Of a stretch of 64,000 bases of DNA, positions 48,417 to 58,498 are shown piece by piece (position 1 is the stretch's first letter; the number at the start of each line of letters is the position of its first letter). Location: NCBI GenBank assembly GCA_951799425.1, contig OX637392.1, positions 55,194,093 to 55,258,092 of the forward strand, given 5' to 3'. The position numbers were made by a program, and so were the translations under genes. The notes beneath the pieces were generated by a model. It was given only the letters and a program-made list of their open reading frames with translations, did not search any database and was not told where the DNA came from. This DNA comes from Ilex aquifolium. Taxonomy: Eukaryota; Streptophyta; Magnoliopsida; Aquifoliales; Aquifoliaceae.

Positions 48417-49508
48417 GGGAATAATTACATCCAGACTCCTTGAAATTTATAAGTTAATTATTTGGACTTCTTGATATCTATATAATAAAGTAGCTTACAA
48501 TTCAAATCTCAAGAGATAAACAAAATGACTTTTGCTATTCGTGGTTGAGATCACTTTAAATTTTACTTTAAAGTTAATCTAACGGTTAATATTAACACCC
48601 TAAATTTAATAGGAAAAATAGGCCCCTAAGGGTGTGTTTGGACTTTGGAGTGACTTTTTAAAAATACTTCTAGAAATTATTTCTCATAAATATTTAAAAA
48701 AAAAAATAGTGTTTGAAATCGCCCCACCACTATCTCTACCGCCACCACAGCCACAACCACCACCGCCGTCACCACCACCGTCGTCGCCATCGTCGCCGCC
48801 ACCACTGCCATCACGGTCATTGCCACTTACCACAACTATCACCGTCTCCTATCACCACTACTATCGCTCACCACCTCTCACCCCCACTACAAACTGATGC
48901 TTAAATTCTTTTATCTCTTCTCTATGTTTGTGATTTGATTTTGGATATAAATACAAATATGTTTATTGTTTACTATTTTTTATCACTTTGTGCCTTCAGG
49001 CACAGGCAATAACTAGTTTAAAATATTATATACTCACCCCTTAAGATTTGTGTGTAACACTTAGACCTCTGCCGTCAATATCTATTAGTATATCTGATAG
49101 TAAATTATACTCAAACTCTCTACAATTTGTAGGCGTATAATACTTAAACTCCTCAAATTTAAAATATTAAACTTAAACCCTTATTTGTTACAGAACTTGC
49201 ATAATTTATTAAACAACTATATTACCTCAATTAAAAATAGAAGATATTGTGTCTATTACAATTTGATTCTTTAATTTTATTTCAATAAATAGTAGTAATT
49301 GTATGCTAATTATTATTTTTTAAAAATAAAATTGAATTTTTATTTTAATAAATAACATAATAGAACATAAATTTTGGTTGTAAAATTCAAAATATTTGAT
49401 ATCCTATATTTAATTAAAATATTTTTTATTTAAGTATAATATTTTAAATATTAAAAAATTTAAGTAATTAAGTGATAAATATCAAGACTTCTGAACATAA
49501 TTCTTCCC
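48417..49508. mobile_element. Mutator-like MITE split by Helitron H4
   Basis: The left end GGGAATAATTACATCCAGAC and the right end read inward GGGAAGAATTATGTTCAGAA are inverted repeats that continue to CTTGATA. The flanking 9-mers AAGAAAAGA and AAAAAAAGA match at 8 of 9. Without H4 it is about 550 bp. Confidence 0.7.
48477..49016 (+). mobile_element. Short Helitron H4 with CCACC-rich payload
   Basis: It starts TCTATATAATAAAGTAGC after a host A. It ends with a perfect hairpin (TGTGCCT, TC, AGGCACA), then GGCAATAACTAG, before a host T. It is closely similar to H3 throughout. The CCACC-rich payload is at about 48720-48890. Confidence 0.9.
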
Positions 49509-49636
49509 AAAAAAAGAATGGTATTGTCTTTCTACTCTTATTTCAGCTCTACCAAACAAGACATTATATTCTTGACCAAAAAAAAAAAAGCAAGACATTA
49601 TATTATACATAAATTAGAAAATATAAAAAAAGGTAA

Positions 49637-49735
49637 ATGACGGCCGGCTGGTGGGTGGTGGGGATCAAGGTGCAGCTGCAAGATCCGAAGAATCTGTGGA
49701 CTTTTCTGGCTGCTGCGGCAACTGCAGCTGTTTGA
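49637..49735 (+). CDS. Hypothetical 32-residue ORF, unrecognised
   Basis: The frame starts MTAGWWVVGIKVQLQDPKN and ends TFLAAAATAAV, then TGA. It is GC-rich within AT-rich flanks, with a hydrophobic tail. It could be a small gene or the first exon of one. No family or promoter was recognised. Confidence 0.25.
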   Translation: MTAGWWVVGIKVQLQDPKNLWTFLAAAATAAV

Positions 49736-49808
49736 GGGTACTGCTGACGCTTTATTCGGTGAGGAGGGAGAAAGAGAGAGACAGAAGTGGGGACTTGCGT
49801 GTTTTACT

Positions 49809-49848
<40 letters not shown>

Positions 49849-51187
49849 TATCAATAGCCCACAAGTCAGTGAAGGGTTTCTGACCTTTTTTATTCATATC
49901 CAGCCACTTTGATTCTCCAGCCTTGATTTTCCATTGAACTTCGAATTTATTTTGAATTGATTTCAGTCCATATTTTTTGGTCAGAAATTAAATAATAAAA
50001 TTACATTAAGATCCTTTATAATATCCAATTATTGAAAATAATAATTTTTTTTACTACAGAGTATCCAGATTTAAGCCGACTAATGAGTCGGGTGGCTGAC
50101 TCTTAGGATATGTAAGAAATAATTGAACTTGAGACATTTGAATAACTAAAAGTCAAGTTCAGCCACCAGATCATCTCTAAAAATTTAGTTTTTTATTTGT
50201 ACTTTTATTTTCGCTGTCCTTTTTATATTAGACGATGAGATAAATATTATTTTCTTATTATATATAATTCATAGAAAATGGGTCAATTAACAATCCATAT
50301 TAGTTTACCTAGCTAAGAATTAAAATTGACATTAGAAGAAAAATCATTTTTGATATCATCACTTTTATGTGAGCTCATGGTGGCTTTAATTGTATCTAAA
50401 ATCGAGTATGGGTGGAAATCCAATTTAGACTAATGGAACTTTAATTGAAATGTTTTTTTTGTAATTCATTGAAAAAGTTTTACTTGCTCAAAAAAAATTT
50501 CTCTTTTCTTCATCGTCCAAGACTTCTTATATTTTATGTAATGCATCTAAAGGGGGTTCTGACACATCTGAGAAAAATCGAAACTAAGACTAAGGTCCTA
50601 CCTGGTTTATGTTTGAAAAAATAATATTTAAAAATTATTTTTAGTATTTTTTTGTGTCACTGAACTTATTTAGTTATATGATTTCAAAAGCAGTTCTATA
50701 TAATAAAATACATTAAAACTTGTTTGGATAATAATTTAAAAAATACTGAAAATAAAAATATGGCGGTCGTGGTGTGGTGGTGGGATTGTGGTGGTATTTT
50801 CTAAATTCTAAAAAAATTGTTTTCGAAAACACATAAAATAATTATAATTTGTTCTTTAAATCTATCCAATTTTTGTTCTCAATTTTCAAAAAAGAACTGA
50901 CCAAACAGTTTTTTTTCTACAAATTATTTCCGAAAACAAAAAACAATTTCTGAGATACAAACTAAACAAAACCTATGGATTGGTTTGGCATTTTTCCTTT
51001 ATCTAGGGTGTTTGAACCACAGTTAAAAAAAAAAAAAAAAAGCCTATCGGAGAACGTTTTCATCACCGTCAAAAGTCAAGAGAGAAGTCTCTAAATTCAC
51101 TAGTCTGAATTCTCACTTATCTCGTCCGTCTTGGAGATACCTTTTTATTTAAACTTAATTAACTACAAGAATGTGTATTGGAATTAA
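49736..51187. other. Intergenic DNA
   Basis: A CT microsatellite lies at 49810-49845. Otherwise it is AT-rich with no recognised gene. Confidence 0.4.
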
Positions 51188-51299
51188 GAACGAAGTCCTA
51201 CCGGATGATTGGAACACTCTATAATAGAGTGACAAGTAAAAGGTTCAAGTTCTCCATCCCTTTTCCCTTGTAGTGAAAAAATATTATTGCCTATCAAAA
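51188..51299 (+). mobile_element. SINE-like retroelement, 112 bp, with 21-bp target duplications
   Basis: Identical 21-bp direct repeats at 51167-51187 and 51300-51320 (beginning AAGAATGTGTATTGG) flank the element. Inside, GGTTCAAGTTCTCC fits a pol III B box, and TACCGGATGATTGG is a plausible A box upstream. The 3' end is A-rich (ATCAAAAA). Long target duplications plus these boxes indicate a LINE-mobilised, tRNA-derived SINE. Confidence 0.75.
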
Positions 51300-51320
51300 A
51301 AGAATGTGTATTGGAATTAA

Positions 51321-52205
51321 ACCTCAAATTTTCTACCAAAAACAATCAAGATTTACAAGTATACAAACCAAATTATGCATAAATATTGGGTACCAAAGTG
51401 TAGTCAAAGTGCCTTGTGCTGTTGCATGCTTCGAGTATATGACTTGGTCGGGGGATATGAGTCTTAATGGGGGAATTTAGAATTTTTTGACCAATTCAAT
51501 AGGGAAATCTAACGTTACAAACTCCAAAACAGAAAAATATTCGACTACCATTTGGTGACCACCTCATTCTGTTTCTTCTTTGGGGGAATTCTCTTCTCTG
51601 TCCCCAATGAGTAGAAACACGCTTATATCAATCAGACTTGTGAGTTCCAGTAGAATCGAAGATAAACTCCGAGTGCATATATCGACTCGTCCAAACAATT
51701 GAAGTCTTTCTTTCTAACCAACTGTATTTTGTCCCTTAAAAAACTTAAACACTTGATCTCGAGAAGAGAGCCTCCACAAGACAAAGCCTTTTAAAAAAAT
51801 TTCTTTATTATTCTTATTAGTCATTGTCAATGTTAGACTTGAATATTTGGGAAGATGGTAGGCTAACTTTAAGAATGATTAAAGACTTGACTTATAAAAA
51901 TTTGATAGTTATCCGTTTCATGCTATTCGGAAGGTTCTCGAATAAATATGTAAACAAAAAATTTATAATATAGTTACAAGATTCGAAATTTTGTTATCAC
52001 TTCTTGTACGATCATTAAAAAAAAAAAACACTAGACACGTCTTTATAGTATTGGGCTGTCTCTTTTGATGCCCAAAAAATAATTTTTCAATTCCGTGTCA
52101 TTTCTTTATATCCAATGACAAGGTGACATGAGTAAAATATTTTTTATTTTATTATTTCATTTTATACAATTGTTTTCGCGACTAACGATTTATAAATTGT
52201 TTAAA
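51321..52205. other. Intergenic DNA
   Basis: I see no gene or clear repeat. Confidence 0.4.
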
Positions 52206-52602
52206 GGGTAAACTATATTTTTAGTCTTCAAAGTATGCATTTAATGTATATTTGGTCTCTAATCTTTCAATTATATTTATTTGGTCTTTAAGGTTCCTAA
52301 TTTATATGTACGTGATTCAATCTCAAACGTTCGTCAAAAAATCGTGACGATTCTAATCACTTACAATCACGTGGTTGTTAATTTTGTGTTTATTAGGTCT
52401 CTAAAGTTCATAATTTGTGTATATTTTGACCCACATAATTAGCGTGTGATCAAAGGCATTAATAATTTTTTAATAGACGTTTTGCGATTGGATCACGTAC
52501 ATACAAATTAAGAACCTTGAGGACCAAATGAACACAATTGAAAGATTGGAGACTAAATTGACACTATACATATACTTTGGGGATTAAAAGTGTATTTTAC
52601 CC
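52206..52602. mobile_element. Mutator-like MITE with ~130-bp inverted repeats
   Basis: The left end GGGTAAACTATATTTTTAGT pairs with the right end read inward GGGTAAAATACACTTTTAAT. Similarity continues to TATGTACGTGATYCAATC, about 130 bp per side. The flanking 9-mers TTGTTTAAA (52197-52205) and TTATTTAAA (52603-52611) differ at one base. Confidence 0.82.
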
Positions 52603-52898
52603 TTATTTAAAATAATATAAATTATTATTTTTTATTTGATAGTTTATATTTAATTTAAAATAAAATTAAGTGGGGAAGTAACCATCAGACTCCGAGGAGA
52701 GAGAGAGAGTGGAGAAAGCGATTCAAAAGCCGGCATATAATCCACGCGCCCTCAACAACTTTCTCATCACGTGCCCAGAACATCTAAATGACGTCCACAC
52801 TATATCTGTTTACACCTATTTCTGGAGAAAATATTCAATGTTCTGTTACCACATGATCCCTGATGTGCAGTGTTATAGACCAATAATAATAAAATATG

Positions 52899-53079
52899 GA
52901 GCAACTCTATTGAGACCTAATTTACTGATTTAATTTGTTGACCTAATTCACTATGACCTTTGGATTGACTACGGGACCCATCAAACATTGAAACTTGGTG
53001 TTAATCTAATGGTTCTACTAAAGCCACATCATTATATCAGCAAATCAGGTTAAATTTTTAAGTCCAAATAGTATTACTC
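52899..53079. mobile_element. Copy 5 of the ~170-bp MITE family
   Basis: The ends are GAGCAACTCTATTGAGACCT and, read inward, GAGTAATACTATTTGGACTT. The flanking 9-mers TAAAATATG and TATAATATG match at 8 of 9. Confidence 0.78.
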
Positions 53080-53392
53080 TATAATATGTTTGTAAAATGA
53101 TTATATTATTTTAATTAGGAGAGTCCTTTAAATTATATTTATCTCAAATTCAGACCAAATCTAGTCAATTAAATTATATGGATTAACAATATCATTTAAA
53201 TTGTGTTGATTTAAGAATAAAATTAACTTAACTAACAAAATTAATTAGATTTGATTTGTTCTTAAAGATAGATTTAACTTAATTAAAAATTAATTAGATT
53301 TAGTTTGACATTTGGTATAAAATTTATTTCATTAATAGAGTAAATTAGATTATGTTTTTTTTTTTTTTTTGAAAATCAATTTCACTAATTTA

Positions 53393-54553
53393 GGGTGCGT
53401 TTGGTAACGTTTTTGTTTTTATGTTTTTTTTATAAAAAAAAATAAAACAAAAATTTTGTTTTTTTGTGATAAAAATTAAAAATATAAAACATGTTTGGTA
53501 GTCATTTATATTTAAAAATTTATACAAACAAAAATAAAAAATATGTTTGGTATTATTCCAAAAATTTACCACCCAACACCTCCGCCAACCACCAGCCTCC
53601 CACCACCACCGAAAACCAGCCACCACCGAAAACCAGCCACCCACTGAAATCCACCCCAATCGGCTGAAACCCACAGCCACCCAACCCACCCCCACCCCCA
53701 CCCCCATCCCCGAAACCCACAACCACCCAACCCACCCCCACCCCCAACCCCGAAACCCACAAACCCCCAACCCACCCCCACCCCCATCCCCGAAACCCAC
53801 AACCACCCAACCCACCCCCACCCCCAACCCCGAAACCCACAACCCCCCAACCCACCCCCAACTTCGAAACCCACAGCCACCCACCACCACCCCATCCCCG
53901 AAAACCAGCCAACCACCACCACCGAAAACCAACCACCCCCGAAACCCACAGCCACCCACCACCACCTTATCCCCGAAAACCAGCCACCCACCACCACCGA
54001 AAACCAACCACCCCCTAAACCCACAACCACCCAACCCCACCCCATCCCAGAAATCCACAGCCATCCAACCCATCCCCATCCCCGAAAACCCACCACCACC
54101 AACCAACCCCACCACCACTAGCGAAAGAAGGTTGAGAGAGAGAGTGAGAGCGACAGAAGGAGAAGGGGGGGGGGGGGAGATGGCGTCTGGAGCAACCAGC
54201 GATGGCTTCGGCTTCTTGTCGTCTTTGATCTTCCTTAGCACAGAGAGAGAGAGAGCAACAGAGATCTGAGAGGTGAAAGAGATATGCCTCTTTATATACT
54301 CAAGAAAAAAATTTATATTTTGTTGCTAAGGAAGATCGAAGCCCAGACCTCATTAAGTGGACTCGCGCGTGTTTATTTTTTTGATGTTTTCAAAAGCATC
54401 ATTTTGGATGTTTCTATATTTGAGCCTTGTTTTTGAAACAGAGCAATTAAAAAAAAAATAAAAACGTTCACCAAACATGCTTTTATTTTTTTTGGGCCAT
54501 AAAATGAAAACAAAAACAAAAAAAAACGAAAACTTCAGGTTACCAAACGGGCC
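53393..54553. mobile_element. PIF/Harbinger-type non-autonomous element with C-rich minisatellite
   Basis: A 3-bp TTA duplication (53390-53392 and 54554-54556) flanks the ends GGGTGCGTTTGGTAACG and, read inward, GGCCCGTTTGGTAACC. Subterminal arms are T/A-rich. The centre (about 53570-54110) is a CCACCC-rich minisatellite. No transposase is present. The long open frames on both strands (up to 283 codons) are composed of this repeat. Confidence 0.8.
53640..54080. repeat. CCACCC-rich minisatellite inside the Harbinger-type element
   Basis: Tandem units of about 57 bp near 53700-53870 share CCGAAACCCACAACCACCCA and CCCACCCCCACCCCC. Looser copies follow to 54080. Confidence 0.85.
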
Positions 54554-54660
54554 TTAGTAAATTTTTTTCATTTATTTTTTGTATCTTAGAATTGCATGAC
54601 ATGGCATTGTATGTATGGTTGGATATAACAAAACTGACTAATGTATATTCGTTTAGTTAT

Positions 54661-55532
54661 GGGTGAATAATACAGAGTTGTCTTAAACTTAGGTCAGTTG
54701 CACATCACTACCGTCAATTATTATGAGTTGCACTTAACCCCCTCTTACTTATAAATAAAGTACAAATCATGACAAATCTAACGATTTTTATAAAAATACT
54801 AAAATACTCTTCATTTGTCTTTTAATTTTCTTTATAATGCCATTCATTCCAAATATCAGACACTCCATGAATTTTTTTTTTCTTTAATTTCTACTGCTTT
54901 CTTCAATCTCTGTTGCTTACTTACTCTAGAAGGAAGGGGGGAGGGGAGAGGTGAAAAAAAAGGTTGAAGAAGGAGAAGAGAAAGAAATTTGGGTTTGGGT
55001 TGTGTTAAGGGTTACATAGCAAACGATTATTTCTTTCTCAATTGAGGTTTGGGTTGTGCTTTAGGGTCGTAGTACAGTGTATTTGAGTGCTTAGAAGTCA
55101 TGGCCAAAGGGTGTGTGTGTATGTTGACGAAAACCTATTAGGATTTGAAAATCAAAACTTTAGAAAATTTGTTAAAACTTCAAAAGGGAGATTTGATCTA
55201 TAGCTAATTTAGGGTTAAGGAGTTCAAAAATAATCTCAGATTTGAGAAAGTAAGTTGTTTGATGGGTCAAAAATAAATTTGTAGGATGGGAGAAAGAGAG
55301 GAAGATGAAGAGTAAAATTGATAATTTAATTTTTTAATTTAAGAAAAAAGTTCATTTATTTTATAACACAAGCTTAATTAGCACGTGTAATTACCGCGCC
55401 GTTAAAATAAACGAATTCGGTAACATTTGCAGTTTATTTATAAGTTGGAGGAGGTTAAGTGCAACCTGTAAAAGTATCGGGTGGTGACATGCCAACAACC
55501 CTAAGTTCAGTAGGGTGTTGTGTAATTTACGC
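54661..55532. mobile_element. Mutator-like MITE, 872 bp
   Basis: The left arm (GGGTGAATAATACAGAG, then AACTTAGGTCAGTTG and GTTGCACTTAACCCCCTC, then ACTTATAAATAAA) pairs with the right arm read inward (GCGTAAATTACACAAC, GAACTTAGGGTTGTTG, GTTGCACTTAACCTCCTC, ACTTATAAATAAA). The flanking 9-mers TTTAGTTAT and TTTTCTTAT match at 7 of 9. Confidence 0.7.
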
Positions 55533-56642
55533 TTTTCTTATTTCTGTTAGACAAAAGAAACGACGTGATTGACCTAGGAGATCAGTGTTATTACCAATAT
55601 AAGAGGGAGTCTAACTGCTATTTGATTAAACCTCAGGAAAAGTAGATATAATTTTATACCATTAAATTTATAATTTAACATTAAAAAATTATAAATTTAA
55701 CCTTAGGCCAAAACACTGGACCACCCTATACCCTGTTGTTCAGAAGTGAACAGATAGCAGCAGCATAGCACGCCATTGATACCAAGTGAATCTTCCATTT
55801 CAATGAAAAACTTAACCTGATAAAAAGCTATCCCAACCAGCTAAAAGCTTTATGCTTCCAAACCCAAAAGGGAAATACAGAAAACTACTTCACTACTTGC
55901 ACACGCTTGCTTCTCTGTTCTGTCCTCTCATTCCCATATGTCTCACACTAACTTTTCTTTTACACTTCCAGCTCTCTTTTTCAAAGTAGCCTACCGTCCT
56001 GGATTTATCTCTACAGAATACTTTAATTTTAATAAATTAATCGAAACACGCGTAAATTAATCTAAAAATAGATCACTTTTATTAGTTAAAATATGAAAAA
56101 AAAACTAAATCTTTTTTGCTGTTAAAAACACAACTATATATATATATATATATAGATTTTTCATTCCCAGTTGATGAATATAAAAAATAATAGCAGCATC
56201 ACAGATGGATAAGTGGGGCTAGGTAAATAGTAATGGTCGCAAAACTGTATGATCCATCGCCATTTTCTTTTCAAAGCTCACCATCTTCTACTTCCACCCA
56301 CAAAACACCCACATATGTGCCAGTTTGGGTAAGTTTAGTTCTGTATATATTTAACTGATACAAAGAACAGAAATGGAGACGACTGATCTCATGGGTTTTA
56401 GTTTCATAAAAAAACGAAGTTCCAGAAATATATATACTGAGATGATATTCTTCATAATGATCTTCACATACATCTCTCTCTGTCTCTCTCTCTCTCTCTC
56501 TCCCCTCTCAAAGCATAAAATAGCATCAGAAATGGGAAGAAAAAAAAAAAGGGTTAAGTGATATGAAACTAAACGACGCCGTTATGTGGTAGGGAGCCCA
56601 AAACGACGCCGTTACGTGATATGCATACGCCTTTATGTTCAG
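55533..56642. other. Intergenic DNA downstream of the ERF12-like gene
   Basis: It holds an AT microsatellite at about 56136-56153, a CT microsatellite at 56473-56502 and, next to the stop codon, two copies of AAACGACGCCGTTAYGTG (56571-56588 and 56601-56618), probably in the ERF12-like 3' UTR. Confidence 0.5.
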
Positions 56643-57119
56643 TCAGAGCCACAAAGGTGGCGGCTCGTTCAAGTCTATGGGTAACCCACGTCTCACAATC
56701 CCAAAATACTTCGCCGGACCTTCACTTTCCGTCACCGGAACCTCACCGGACACTGCAACACGACGCTCATTGTTCACAGAAGAGTCAGCACCGTCAAAGC
56801 CCACGTCTTTAAGCACACCGGTCTGAAGAAACTCTCCAATAACAAGACGGCCGGAGGGCGAAGTCCACCGGCGATCAGACGGCAAGTTAAGATCGAGAGA
56901 CAACCCAGTGGCAGTTACCGGCGCCGGAAAGTTGGTCTTGGCCTTAGCACCTCTGAGAGACCTAGCTGCACCATCATAAGCCAAAGCTGCCTCTTCCGGA
57001 GTGTCGAAAGTTCCCAACCAAACCCTAGTTTTCTTCCATGGGTCACGTATCTCAGCTGCGTAACGACCCCATGGTCTCTTTCTCACTCCTCTGTAGTGTC
57101 CCTCACGAGCAGAAGCCAT
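56643..57119 (-). CDS. ERF12: EAR-type ERF transcriptional repressor, ERF12-like
   Basis: This intronless gene encodes 158 residues. The start is placed at 57119 ([14 protein letters not shown]), because the upstream in-frame sequence is leader-like and Ser/Leu-rich from a CT tract. The AP2/ERF domain covers about residues 8-64 ([37 protein letters not shown]) and binds GCC-box DNA. Two repression motifs follow: LSLDLNLP at 73-80 and a C-terminal [10 protein letters not shown] at 146-155. This is a group VIII, class II nuclear repressor acting in ethylene and stress pathways. ERF12 identity rests on the [10 protein letters not shown] and [14 protein letters not shown] version of the domain and on its place between an ERF11-like gene and RLP4. 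It is convergent with the ERF11-like gene. Confidence 0.93.
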   Translation of the reverse strand: MASAREGHYRGVRKRPWGRYAAEIRDPWKKTRVWLGTFDTPEEAALAYDGAARSLRGAKAKTNFPAPVTATGLSLDLNLPSDRRWTSPSGRLVIGEFLQTGVLKDVGFDGADSSVNNERRVAVSGEVPVTESEGPAKYFGIVRRGLPIDLNEPPPLWL

Positions 57120-57253
57120 GGATGATGAGGAAGGTTTTTCAGAGAGAGAAAGTGAGAGGTTGTAGAGAGAGAAGGTGGACGCTAAAAGAGCAAACAGAGA
57201 GTTTGTGTTTGTGTGTGTAAAAGTGGAAGGGACCCACTGAGTCTCCCGTAATC

Positions 57254-57286
57254 GTCGGCTGGGCGGCAAGACCTCTCTCTTAAATA
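57254..57286 (-). promoter_or_regulatory. ERF12-like core promoter: TATA-like, GCC and DRE motifs
   Basis: On the minus strand, TATTTAA (57286-57280) is followed by GCCGCCC (57267-57261) and AGCCGAC (57260-57254), a GCC core next to a DRE/CRT core. The start codon is about 135 bp further on. Confidence 0.45.
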
Positions 57287-58304
57287 AACAGACCACAAGT
57301 TATTCTGTGTCCCTCATGACTACGTCTTCTATGAGATCTCTACCGTCCGATTTTGATCAGCCTCGTCTCTTTCGCAATTGGTACCACTAGTGGGACCCAT
57401 TGGCTGCTGAAAACTTCAAATTCCATTATCTATTTGTTGGGTATTCAAATAAAAACATTTACAACCAAGCTGGTAACATACCGTACTTTAGGATGAATCC
57501 TGATTCTTGACTCTTATTAGAGTCAAAACCCGTGAGTTCGAATTTCATCGTCTTTTTTTTTTATAATAATGTTGGCAGAAAAAAAAATAAAAGACGGTGA
57601 AATGTGACAAAAAAAATCAACAATGCTAGGAATCTCAAATTGTATATCAAATCGGAATAGACGTTTGGATTAGGGAATTTGTTTCAATACCATTCACTAA
57701 TATGAGAGTTCTTACTCTTTTGAAATTCAAAGTACTTTTTTTAAAAAAAAAAAAAAAGAAGAGGGGGGGGGGGGTAAAAAGTAATTTTGTGAAAAACTGG
57801 TGGAAGGATTGGTTGAAACTAGAAGGCAGGAGCCGCCGCCTGATAAGACGTGTCAAAGTGGGTGGAGCTTTCTTTCAGTCACGTGACTACTCCAACACGA
57901 CGCAGGCTTACGTATGCCCTACACCACCGTGTACGGCGCTGCTCAGCGGCGCCTGCCATTTTTCATCCATTTAATAAACCATATCTGAATACAATATATA
58001 TATTTTATATTCTGTATATTGTACCTATTGATTACGGTGGGTGGATCAGAACTCAGAAGGCAGGTGGGGGTGAGAGTGTGCGTTGTCGGCTACTGATTGG
58101 ATAGTGGTCTTTTGTTCTGCAGTGAATAGTGCTGGTGGGTATAGTTGCTGTCAGGCCCCCACGTGGAGGGTACATTATTTGTGGTGTCTTACCTGAAGGA
58201 GACAGCCCTGAGTTGGGTCAAATCTTGCTGAGTTCTGAGTCATGACTCGGCCACGAGTTGGCTCACCTAGGGTTGAGTTCTTAGTCGACTCAGTTGCAGG
58301 TGGA
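57287..58304. other. Intergenic DNA upstream of the ERF12-like gene
   Basis: It contains A- and G-homopolymers at about 57740-57775 and a GC-rich patch at 57830-57960 with TCACGTGACT. No gene was recognised. Confidence 0.4.
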
Positions 58305-58498
58305 TAAGACTGATAATCGAACTAAGTTACTAGACTTTGGCATGGGTTCAACTCATTTTGAACTCGTTCAAGTTCGACTTGTTTTTTAAACGAGTCGAAC
58401 TTGAATAATTTTTTAAAATCGTTTAAAAAACGAACTCGACAGGCTCTGCTTGAACTCGATAAGTTCAACTTGAATTCATAACGTCAATAACTATCTTA
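58305..58498. mobile_element. hAT-type MITE, TAGGGCTGTTAATC family, copy D (decayed)
   Basis: The left end is TAAGACTGATAATCGAAC and the right end read inward is TAAGATAGTTATTGACG. The body contains the AAACGAGTCGAAC motif of the family. No target duplication remains. Confidence 0.5.

Noticed and set aside
53547-54269. 240-codon Pro-rich and 283-codon Gly-rich frames on opposite strands
   Set aside because: Both come from the same minisatellite in the Harbinger-type element. Low complexity keeps several frames open.
56643-57296. Longer 217-residue start for the ERF12-like gene
   Set aside because: The extra N-terminal 59 residues are encoded by TATA-proximal and CT-rich leader sequence. Group VIII ERFs start close to the AP2 domain, so 57119 is preferred.
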